Positions 1-4,822 of a DNA stretch of 7,387 nt are shown here, piece by piece. The number at the start of each line of letters is the position of its first letter. The stretch's first letter is position 1. Made by a program: the position numbers and the translations under genes. The notes under the pieces were generated by a model that saw nothing but the letters and a program-made list of their open reading frames with translations, was not told the DNA's origin and did not search any database. The stretch covers positions 1-7,387 of the forward strand of contig DAOVNB010000025.1 of assembly GCA_030630425.1 (NCBI GenBank). The letters are read 5' to 3'. The DNA comes from an archaeon (GTDB lineage Archaea > EX4484-52 > B79-G9).

Positions 1-78
1 GAAGTTTCTGCTGTTACCGAAAACATAATTGAAAAAATACAAAAAGCAGGCGGCAATGCTGAATTTATAAGGGCATAA
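1..78 (+). CDS. Translation initiation factor aIF2 subunit alpha, C-terminal fragment (probable)
   Basis: The window opens inside a plus-strand reading frame of 25 codons that ends at TAA (76-78). The visible tail contains an amphipathic helix followed by a 'KAGGNAEF' turn-strand and a short basic end. This resembles the C-terminal alpha-beta domain of archaeal aIF2-alpha, which binds the gamma subunit of the initiator-tRNA carrier aIF2. The identification rests mainly on context: archaea commonly order the genes aIF2-alpha, nop10, PAC2-family, and the next two genes here are exactly those. The stop codon directly abuts an ATG at 79, so nop10 is probably translated from the same mRNA. Too little protein is visible for the sequence alone to prove the family. 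Confidence 0.6.
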   Translation, partial: EVSAVTENIIEKIQKAGGNAEFIRA

Positions 79-90
79 ATGTGTATTCTT

Positions 91-270
91 ATGCGCCACA
101 TTTATATATGCGAAAAATGCAATATGTATACAATGGGCGAGAAATGCCCCAAATGCAGGAAAAAAACAATCCTTAAAAAACCGCCAAAATATTCGCCGGA
201 AGACAAGTACGGGGAATACAGGCGGAAAATGAAAAAGCTGCTTGAAGCAAAAACAAAGGGAGATGACTGA
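91..270 (+). CDS. nop10: H/ACA ribonucleoprotein protein Nop10
   Basis: Nop10 is the small zinc-binding protein of H/ACA snoRNPs. It braces the Cbf5 pseudouridine synthase and helps position guide RNA for rRNA pseudouridylation. From the ATG at 91 the protein has 59 residues, the usual family size. It shows an N-terminal zinc ribbon with two Cys-x2-Cys pairs (Cys7/Cys10 and Cys19/Cys22), the 'YT' between them, and the diagnostic C-terminal stretch KPPKYSPEDKYGEYRRK. An in-frame ATG at 79 touches the upstream stop codon and has a weak AGGG before it, so a 63-residue form is possible. I prefer 91 because family members usually begin with Met-Arg a few residues before the first cysteine. Only two bases separate the stop from the next start, which indicates one operon with the PAC2-family gene. 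Confidence 0.93.
   Translation: MRHIYICEKCNMYTMGEKCPKCRKKTILKKPPKYSPEDKYGEYRRKMKKLLEAKTKGDD
259..266 (+). promoter_or_regulatory. Shine-Dalgarno site of the PAC2-family gene
   Basis: GGAGATGA lies inside the last codons of nop10 and ends 6 bases before the ATG at 273. It matches 7 of 8 positions of the archaeal consensus GGAGGTGA. It supports the start at 273 and shows that this internal operon gene is SD-led. Confidence 0.7.
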
Positions 271-272
271 TT

Positions 273-1061
273 ATGCCTACAGAAATACGAGTTCTTGAAA
301 AACCAAAACTTAATGCCCCTGTATTTATTGAAGGGCTTCCGGGAATTGGATATGTCGGAAGAAACGCTGCAGGATACTTGATAGAAGAGCTTAAGGCAAA
401 AAAATTCGCAGAAATCTATTCAAACCACTTCCCGCCTGTTGTTCTTTTAGACCCTAAAAAAACAGGTCTTATGATGCCTATAAAAAATGAGCTATACTAT
501 CGGAAAGCCAAGAACAAAGACCAGAAAGACATGATAATTCTTATAGGCGACTCACAGAGCATGGATCCTGAAGGGCACTATGTAATTGCAAACAAGATAA
601 CCGAATTCTTGAAAAAATACAAAGTATCTCAGATAATCACAATAGGTGGTTTCGGCACTGGGCAAATCATAGAAAAACGCATGCCTGAAGTCTATGGAGC
701 CGCCACTGATGAAAAAGAGATAAAGATTTTCGAAAAGCAGGGCGTAAAGTTCAAAGACACAAACATTGGACAGATTATAGGTGCCTCCGGCATGATAGTT
801 GTTGAGGGTAAAAAGCAGGGAATCCCCGGCGTATGCCTTATGGGTGAAACATCCGGCATGCTTTTATCAGATCCGAAAGCAACAGAGTCTGTTTTAATGA
901 TTCTTGCAAAATACCTGAAAATAAAGGTGGATATGGCAAAACTTGAGCAGAGGGTAAAAGATATTGAAAAAGTCATAAAGAAAATCGAGGACCTTCAGGC
1001 AAAGATAGTATCCGGGTCTAAAGAAGGCAGCAATGATGAGCATTTAGGCTACATCGGGTAA
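273..1061 (+). CDS. Proteasome assembly chaperone family protein (PAC2/PbaB-like)
   Basis: This 262-residue protein belongs to the archaeal PAC2 family, relatives of the eukaryotic proteasome assembly chaperone PAC2 and archaeal PbaB. Visible family hallmarks are the N-terminal EGLPGIGYVGR loop (residues 20-30), the FAEIYSNHFPP segment (45-55), NELYY (72-76), IGDSQS (91-96), a glycine-rich TIGGFGTG strand-turn (123-130), IGASGM (169-174) and GIPGVCLMGETSG (183-195). A charged, heptad-like C-terminal helix (about 222-247) suggests a coiled coil, as in family members that oligomerise. The tail ends GYIG, with tyrosine third from the end. That is close to but not the HbYX proteasome-docking motif, in which tyrosine is next to last. 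Position after aIF2-alpha and nop10 is a conserved archaeal arrangement. The actual partner is not shown by the sequence. Confidence 0.9.
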   Translation: MPTEIRVLEKPKLNAPVFIEGLPGIGYVGRNAAGYLIEELKAKKFAEIYSNHFPPVVLLDPKKTGLMMPIKNELYYRKAKNKDQKDMIILIGDSQSMDPEGHYVIANKITEFLKKYKVSQIITIGGFGTGQIIEKRMPEVYGAATDEKEIKIFEKQGVKFKDTNIGQIIGASGMIVVEGKKQGIPGVCLMGETSGMLLSDPKATESVLMILAKYLKIKVDMAKLEQRVKDIEKVIKKIEDLQAKIVSGSKEGSNDEHLGYIG

Positions 1062-1073
1062 GTTATTTAAAAG

Positions 1074-1081
1074 TTTATAAA
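1074..1081 (+). promoter_or_regulatory. TATA box of rpoK
   Basis: TTTATAAA lies 13 bases after the PAC2-family stop codon. Its centre predicts transcription starting near 1101-1105, giving a leader of roughly 20 bases before the rpoK ATG at 1122. Another AT-rich TATTTAAAA overlaps 1064-1072 and could contribute. Confidence 0.6.
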
Positions 1082-1109
1082 AACAGTTAGGAAATACTTA
1101 AAATGTGTG

Positions 1110-1114
1110 GGTGA
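1110..1114 (+). promoter_or_regulatory. Shine-Dalgarno site of rpoK
   Basis: GGTGA ends 7 bases before the ATG at 1122. It decides the start: the in-frame GTG at 1107 would place the site inside the coding region. The same bases contain the TGA that closes a three-codon out-of-frame ATG frame starting at 1103. Confidence 0.65.
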
Positions 1115-1121
1115 AAACAAC

Positions 1122-1295
1122 ATGAAACCTAAAGATTATTCAAAATACGAACGGGTAAGAATTATAAGTGCCAGGGCTTTGCAGCTTTCTATGGGTGCAC
1201 CGCCTTTGATAAAAACAAAAGAAATGGATGCAATCGAAATCGCAAAACAGGAATTTGAAAAAGACGCAATACCTATAACTGTTGATAGAAATTGA
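1122..1295 (+). CDS. rpoK: DNA-directed RNA polymerase subunit K (RPB6/omega homologue)
   Basis: RpoK is the archaeal counterpart of eukaryotic RPB6 and bacterial omega. It clamps the largest polymerase subunit and helps core assembly. The 57-residue protein has the family core almost entire: YERVRIISARALQLSMGAPPLI (residues 8-29, with the conserved ARALQ and GAPPL), then the acidic DAIEIAKQEFEKDAIPITVDR end, in which I-E-I-A and P-x-x-V-x-R are typical. The start at 1122 is chosen for its GGTGA ribosome-binding site and because the family begins shortly before the Tyr-Glu; a GTG at 1107 would add five residues. It has its own TATA box and is followed immediately by a T-rich terminator, so it is probably monocistronic. 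Confidence 0.95.
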   Translation: MKPKDYSKYERVRIISARALQLSMGAPPLIKTKEMDAIEIAKQEFEKDAIPITVDRN

Positions 1296-1308
1296 TTTTT
1301 TTCTTTTT
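1296..1308 (+). terminator. Oligo-T terminator after rpoK
   Basis: Seven T, one C and five T follow directly after the rpoK TGA. Archaeal polymerases terminate on such T tracts without needing a hairpin. The end of the tract merges into the TATA box of the next gene. Confidence 0.65.
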
Positions 1309-1312
1309 ATAT
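1305..1312 (+). promoter_or_regulatory. TATA box of the two-helix membrane protein gene
   Basis: TTTTATAT is centred about 25 bases upstream of the ATG at 1334. That is the distance from TATA to transcription start in archaea, so the mRNA should be leaderless. This supports 1334 over the ATG at 1325. Confidence 0.5.
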
Positions 1313-1333
1313 TTGAATTGATTAATGTTAATT

Positions 1334-1603
1334 ATGTCAAAAGCTGAAACCCTGGAAAAAGAGATAGAATCCCTAAAACAAAGAAATTCCCGTGTAGAGG
1401 CCGATAAGGCCTGGGAGACAAGCAAAGCACGGCGGTTTATTGTTGCAATCCTTACATATTTTGTGATTGTCGCTTTCTTTTTTGCAGCAGGGCTTCCAAA
1501 ACCGTTTACAAATTCAATTGTGCCTGCTTTGGCTTTTGTGTTATCTACATTGTCGCTTCCTTTTTTCAGGAAAGTTTGGATAAAATACATTTATAATAAA
1601 TAA
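1334..1603 (+). CDS. Small two-helix membrane protein with N-terminal coiled coil, function unknown
   Basis: I do not recognise this 89-residue protein. Residues about 4-30 are charged and heptad-like (EKEIESLKQRN), consistent with a short coiled coil facing the cytoplasm. A basic SKARR precedes a first hydrophobic helix (about 36-55, IVAILTYFVIVAFFFAAG). A short PKPFTNS turn leads to a second hydrophobic helix (about 61-79) and a basic tail (FRKVWIKYIYNK). By the positive-inside rule both ends lie in the cytoplasm. The start at 1334 is preferred because its A is about 25 bases from the TATA centre; the ATG at 1325 would add only MLI. The gene is flanked by its own promoter and that of the next gene, so it is likely a single transcription unit. 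The hydrophobic pattern makes a real gene likely; a role cannot be inferred. Confidence 0.75.
   Translation: MSKAETLEKEIESLKQRNSRVEADKAWETSKARRFIVAILTYFVIVAFFFAAGLPKPFTNSIVPALAFVLSTLSLPFFRKVWIKYIYNK
1590..1597 (+). promoter_or_regulatory. TATA box of the TIM-barrel gene
   Basis: TTTATAAT overlaps the last codons of the two-helix protein gene. It is centred about 25 bases upstream of the ATG at 1619, predicting a leaderless transcript. Confidence 0.55.
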
Positions 1604-1618
1604 TAGCCATGCTATATC

Positions 1619-2311
1619 ATGAACCCAATCTGCCTTGGCGGCTATTCATCGAAAGTATTTGTTGAAAACTTCTCACGATTCTCAAACGAGTTCAAAGAAA
1701 AACTTGATGGAATTGAACTTTTTTTCAGAAAGCCTGCGGATTTGTTATTGTTTGAACTTAATGGTGAATTAAAAACATACATTCAAACTCTGCATTTTAA
1801 CTCCATTCACGCGCCTTTTGCGGATATCACCTACGGCAATGATAGAAAGACAAGCAAAATTCTTGCTAAACTACTGAAAATTTATGAATCTGTTGGCGCA
1901 AAACAGGTAGTTTTTCATCCAAACGAGGTAAAGGATTTTGATGTTCTTGAAAAAACAAGCATGAACATAGTTCTTGAAAATATGGACTGTCGAAAAGAGA
2001 AGTTCCAGAGATACAGCGAATTTACGCCAATACTAAAAAAATATAATTTTGGAATTTGCCTTGATATTGCTCACGCAATTTCAATGGGGGGAAGAACTCT
2101 GGACAAATTTCTGGAAAACCCTGAAAAAATACGCCAAGTGCACGCATCATTCCTTAAGGAATTAAAACACACCCCACTTTACTTAGCAGATGAAAAAATC
2201 ATAAATGAATTAAAAAAAGTAAAAAAGTTAAACTGTCCGTTTGTGATTGAAAACGCATTGACTGACGAAAACTTATTGATAAAAGAAATTGATTTTTTAA
2301 GAAATTTCTAA
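1619..2311 (+). CDS. TIM-barrel protein of the sugar phosphate isomerase/epimerase - endonuclease IV superfamily
   Basis: The 230-residue protein fits the xylose-isomerase-like TIM barrel (AP endonuclease 2 superfamily). Strand-end motifs appear in order: DGIELFF (30-36), SIHAPF (62-67), VVFHP (97-101), IVLENMD (117-123), ICLDIAHA (146-153), QVHAS (173-177) and PFVIEN (207-212). His64, His100, Glu120, Asp149, His152, His175, His184 and Glu211 line up by eye with most metal ligands of endonuclease IV, whereas the Asp of its D-x-H motif is not evident. At 230 residues it is shorter than bacterial endonuclease IV (about 280), so either a sugar isomerase/epimerase-like enzyme or a compact AP endonuclease is possible. 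Substrate is unknown. It has its own promoter and converges on dcd with overlapping stop codons. Confidence 0.82.
   Translation: MNPICLGGYSSKVFVENFSRFSNEFKEKLDGIELFFRKPADLLLFELNGELKTYIQTLHFNSIHAPFADITYGNDRKTSKILAKLLKIYESVGAKQVVFHPNEVKDFDVLEKTSMNIVLENMDCRKEKFQRYSEFTPILKKYNFGICLDIAHAISMGGRTLDKFLENPEKIRQVHASFLKELKHTPLYLADEKIINELKKVKKLNCPFVIENALTDENLLIKEIDFLRNF
2211..2229 (-). terminator. Possible oligo-T terminator for the gins51-dcd transcript
   Basis: Read on the minus strand this is T6, AC, then T7, about 80-100 bases beyond the dcd stop and inside the convergent TIM-barrel gene. T tracts can terminate archaeal transcription. The assignment is by position only. Confidence 0.3.
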
Positions 2312-2919
2312 TCTTTTTTGAAATCAATCTCAATCCTGCTTTGTGTTGCGCCTTTTTCATTCAGGTATTTTGAGCCGGGCCGAACACCGTAAGGCACATC
2401 GCATGGTGTGAGAAGTTTCTGTATGACAATCTGGCATACTCTCATTTTTGGGTATAGCTTTATCGGCAGTTTCCCGACATTCGCAAGCTCCAAAGTTATA
2501 TTCCCTTTAAAACCAGGGTCAATATATCCTGCTGTTGAATGCACCATAAGCCCCATCCGACCCAAAGATGAGCGCCCTTCCAAGTGCCCAATAAGGTCGT
2601 TGGGGATTTCAACATGCTCTAAAATCGATGCAAGGATAAAGTCCCCCGGGTGTATTATGAATGGCTTTTCTTCCTCATAAAGCCTGGAATATTCGCATTC
2701 TGTGACTTTTGTCCCGTTTTCTGTTGTCCATTCCCTGTGCACGCGGTCATTGTAGTTGGCAGGATCAATAAATGCATGGTCTGACATCTTAAACTGCCTG
2801 AACCTGTTTCCTAAGCGAAGGTCCATGGATGACGGGCCTAACTGCGTTTTTATATCTACTGGCGTTATTATGAGGTCTTTTTTAAGCCGCTCCTTAAAGT
2901 CATGGTCTGAGAAAATCAT
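2308..2919 (-). CDS. dcd: dCTP deaminase, possibly bifunctional dCTP deaminase/dUTPase
   Basis: Dcd converts dCTP to dUTP; bifunctional members go on to dUMP, feeding thymidylate synthesis and keeping uracil out of DNA. From the ATG at 2919 the protein is 203 residues, normal for archaeal members. It begins MIFSDHDF, like the family's MILSDRDI. Further hallmarks are GPSSMDLRLG (28-37), FIIHPGDF (87-94), the GRSSLGR signature (115-121), STAGYIDPGF (128-137), ITLE with the catalytic glutamate (Glu144), and a C-terminal GSKY...ATQSR nucleotide lid (182-195). The TAGxIDPGF form and lid resemble the bifunctional mycobacterial enzyme more than E. coli Dcd (TAHRIDPGW); activity is inferred. A longer start at 2967 overlaps the gins51 stop as ATGA but would add 16 residues lacking family support. 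It is the second gene of an operon with gins51. Confidence 0.95.
   Translation of the reverse strand: MIFSDHDFKERLKKDLIITPVDIKTQLGPSSMDLRLGNRFRQFKMSDHAFIDPANYNDRVHREWTTENGTKVTECEYSRLYEEEKPFIIHPGDFILASILEHVEIPNDLIGHLEGRSSLGRMGLMVHSTAGYIDPGFKGNITLELANVGKLPIKLYPKMRVCQIVIQKLLTPCDVPYGVRPGSKYLNEKGATQSRIEIDFKKD
2314..2319 (+). terminator. Short oligo-T terminator after the TIM-barrel gene
   Basis: Six T begin two bases after the TAA at 2309-2311. The tract lies within the last codons of dcd on the other strand. It is short but well placed for archaeal T-tract termination. Confidence 0.35.
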
Positions 2920-2944
2920 AGTATCAACAATATTTTTTAGTGAA

Positions 2945-2954
2945 TTTTTAAAAA
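2945..2954 (-). promoter_or_regulatory. Possible internal TATA box of dcd
   Basis: On the minus strand TTTTTAAAAA is centred about 30 bases upstream of the ATG at 2919, in the short gap after gins51. It could give dcd its own nearly leaderless transcript and supports 2919 over 2967. An AT-rich run here could also be chance. Confidence 0.35.
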
Positions 2955-2963
2955 CCTGGTGTA

Positions 2964-3569
2964 TCATTCCGCATTTTTTGCCTTTCCTGCATCAATAAAT
3001 ATCTGTGCGACCTTTTTTGGCGCAACAACAATCTCTCCCGGGCTCCATGGGCCGTAAGTCTCTAAATCCTCGGCAACAAATTCCGGGATATCTTCAATGA
3101 CTTCTATTTTTTTGAATGGTGTATCTTTTTGTTTTTCACACATTTTGTCTTCTTTTTTATCCACCGGCTCTTTAGGCGCTTCATTTTTGTTTCTTTCATC
3201 TCCTGTTTCAAACAATCCGCCAAGAAACTTGCGCCTTTTTTTTAAAAGATCCCGGACAGAATCAAATGCATTTTTTTCTTCTAAAGTCATGTTTTCTACT
3301 TTGATGTCAGTTCTTGCAGACCGTATGCAAGAGCTCATTATTTTTCTTTCTCTCGTGTTGAATATATCTTTTATTACCGGAACCGTGTTTTCTATTTCCT
3401 TTAAGTCTGTAAAGCTCCTCATAGAATCGCGCGCAGAAATCCTTTGATAGCGATTTAAGTATGAAACAACGGCATCGTAAAAATCGTCATGGATTTTTGT
3501 CAGTGTGGATGCGGCCCTCTCTTTTCCCTGAAGTTCTCGCAGGTATTTGAATGTGATTGCCGATGCCAT
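2964..3569 (-). CDS. gins51: GINS complex subunit Gins51
   Basis: Gins51 is the archaeal Sld5/Psf1-type subunit of GINS, which joins MCM and GAN/Cdc45-like proteins in the replicative helicase. The 201-residue protein has the expected A-then-B order. An alpha-helical A domain spans about 1-120 (ITFKYLRELQGKERA at the start, FYDAVVSYL, then ARDSMRSF and the TRERKIMSSCIRSAR helix). A charged, Lys/Glu-rich linker follows (about 120-153), then a small beta-rich B domain (about 155-201: IEDIPEFVAEDLETYGPWSPGE, then VVAPKKVAQIFIDAGKA). The ATG at 3569 is about 25 bases from its TATA centre, so the transcript should be leaderless. It is divergent from rfcL and followed by dcd, grouping replication and nucleotide functions. 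Confidence 0.88.
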   Translation of the reverse strand: MASAITFKYLRELQGKERAASTLTKIHDDFYDAVVSYLNRYQRISARDSMRSFTDLKEIENTVPVIKDIFNTRERKIMSSCIRSARTDIKVENMTLEEKNAFDSVRDLLKKRRKFLGGLFETGDERNKNEAPKEPVDKKEDKMCEKQKDTPFKKIEVIEDIPEFVAEDLETYGPWSPGEIVVAPKKVAQIFIDAGKAKNAE

Positions 3570-3590
3570 AGATAATTTTACGCGGAAAAA

Positions 3591-3598
3591 ATTATAAG
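3591..3598 (-). promoter_or_regulatory. TATA box of gins51
   Basis: On the minus strand CTTATAAT is centred about 25 bases upstream of the ATG at 3569, predicting that transcription starts at or near the start codon. It sits back to back with the rfcL TATA box in the 79-base divergent spacer. Confidence 0.6.
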
Positions 3599-3616
3599 TC
3601 TATAGGCGAGAATCAA

Positions 3617-3624
3617 TATATAAA
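3617..3624 (+). promoter_or_regulatory. TATA box of rfcL
   Basis: TATATAAA is centred about 28 bases upstream of the ATG at 3649. No Shine-Dalgarno sequence lies between, so the mRNA is predicted leaderless or nearly so. The two divergent TATA boxes lie about 26 bases apart centre to centre, so factor binding at one may affect the other. Confidence 0.6.
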
Positions 3625-3648
3625 TCTAAAATAACAAAAATCAGCAGT

Positions 3649-4818
3649 ATGTGGATATATGAATATGCTCCGAAAAAAGTGGATGAATTGTCCGGAAATT
3701 CAAAGGCAATAGAGGATATTCTTTCTTGGGTGAAAAACTACAAGAGCCAGCCGAAAAAAGCCCTAATCATTGAAGGTCCCCCAGGCACGGCAAAAACAAC
3801 AGCAATAGAATTAATCGCAAAAGAACTTGGGCTAAACATAGTGTATTCGAGCGCTGCGGATACAAGGACGCAGAAAGCATTGTCCGAGACATTCGGCGCA
3901 TCTTTGGCGCAGCAATCACTTTTTTACAAAGGAAAGCTTGTTGTGTTTGATGAAATCGATGCTTTGTCTGGAAGAAATGATAGGGGTGCTGCAGGCGAAA
4001 TTGTAAAAATTATAAAAGCATCCAAGCACCCGATAATCCTTCTTGCAAATGACCTGTCCGCAAAAAAGCTTGCGCCAATAAAAAAAGAGGCAAAAATAAT
4101 CAAATTTTCAAAAATCCCCACACCTGTAATTGCTTTAGCTCTTTCAAAGATACTCAATGCCGAAAAAATAAGCTATGATGAAAGGGCTTTAAGCGCAATA
4201 GCAAGGCAGGCAGACGGGGACATTCGGGCCGCCATAAATGACCTTGAGATTCTCTCAAGAGGAGAAAAAGAGTTATCGTATGAGTCAATCAAAAAAAGCG
4301 GTTACAGGGACTTAAAGAAACCCCTAAATGAAATACTTACAATAATCTTTAAGACACAATCGGCCAAAAACGCCAAAGAAGCCATTGACCTTGCAAACGA
4401 ACCATTGGATAACATAATAGAGTGGATTCGAGAGAACATCCCGCGAGAATATAAAAAGGCTGAAGACCGCGCAAAAGCATACGACATGCTGTCCCGCGCG
4501 AACATATTCATGGGCCGGATACACACAAGGCAGTACTGGAGATATCTTGTATATGCCTACGCACTTGCATCTTTAGGCGTTGCAACAGCAAAAAAAGAAA
4601 AATATCCCGGGATTTTATCGTATCATTACCCTACAAAAATATCCCTTCTTGGAGCCTCTATGTTTTCCCGCGCCAAAAAAGACGCACTTGCAAAAAAATT
4701 ATCCCCCCACCTTCACTGCTCGAAAAAAGACGCAATTAAGTATTTTAACCTGTTAGGGCTAATAGAGCAGAACCAACCGGCGGCGTGGGCAGGAATCTGT
4801 GAAAAAACGGATATTTGA
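3649..4818 (+). CDS. rfcL: Replication factor C large subunit (clamp loader)
   Basis: RfcL with RfcS forms the ATP-driven complex that loads the PCNA sliding clamp at primer ends. The 389-residue protein opens MWIYEYAPKKVDELSGN, the large-subunit start. The AAA+ region (about 1-205) holds Walker A GPPGTAKTT (43-51), Walker B VVFDEID (98-104), sensor 1 LLAND (131-135, Asn134) and sensor 2 DIRAAINDLE (191-200, Arg193). The helical collar domain fills about 215-389. The small-subunit SRC arginine-finger motif is absent, as expected for RfcL. Many archaeal RfcL proteins are longer and end in a PCNA-interacting (PIP) motif. Here the chain ends ICEKTDI with no visible Q-x2-hydrophobic-x2-aromatic-aromatic motif. 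The stop is four bases from the stop of the convergent neighbour. Confidence 0.95.
   Translation: MWIYEYAPKKVDELSGNSKAIEDILSWVKNYKSQPKKALIIEGPPGTAKTTAIELIAKELGLNIVYSSAADTRTQKALSETFGASLAQQSLFYKGKLVVFDEIDALSGRNDRGAAGEIVKIIKASKHPIILLANDLSAKKLAPIKKEAKIIKFSKIPTPVIALALSKILNAEKISYDERALSAIARQADGDIRAAINDLEILSRGEKELSYESIKKSGYRDLKKPLNEILTIIFKTQSAKNAKEAIDLANEPLDNIIEWIRENIPREYKKAEDRAKAYDMLSRANIFMGRIHTRQYWRYLVYAYALASLGVATAKKEKYPGILSYHYPTKISLLGASMFSRAKKDALAKKLSPHLHCSKKDAIKYFNLLGLIEQNQPAAWAGICEKTDI
4802..4807 (-). terminator. Possible oligo-T terminator of the 429-residue gene
   Basis: On the minus strand there are six T starting about 15 bases beyond the stop codon at 4823, inside the end of rfcL. The call rests on position and T content only. 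Confidence 0.3.
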
Positions 4819-4822
4819 GAAA

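Noticed and set aside
692..976. Minus-strand open frame of 94 codons
   Set aside because: It lies wholly antisense within the well-recognised PAC2-family gene and shows no family features of its own.
1273..1590. Minus-strand open frame of 105 codons
   Set aside because: It covers the two-helix protein gene and the rpoK terminator. The plus-strand frame has the hydrophobic helices, coiled coil and correctly placed TATA box.
2919..2967. N-terminally extended dcd start with ATGA overlap to gins51
   Set aside because: The 16 added residues precede the family's conserved MIxSDxD start. The shorter form has normal length and a possible TATA box. The overlap could still be used for coupling, so this is not excluded.
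2408..3447. Several plus-strand frames (2408-2680, 2756-2998, 3097-3447)
   Set aside because: All are antisense to dcd and gins51, which have clear family motifs; the frames look like translated complement.
3924..4526. Minus-strand frames inside rfcL
   Set aside because: They are shadows of a strongly conserved AAA+ gene.
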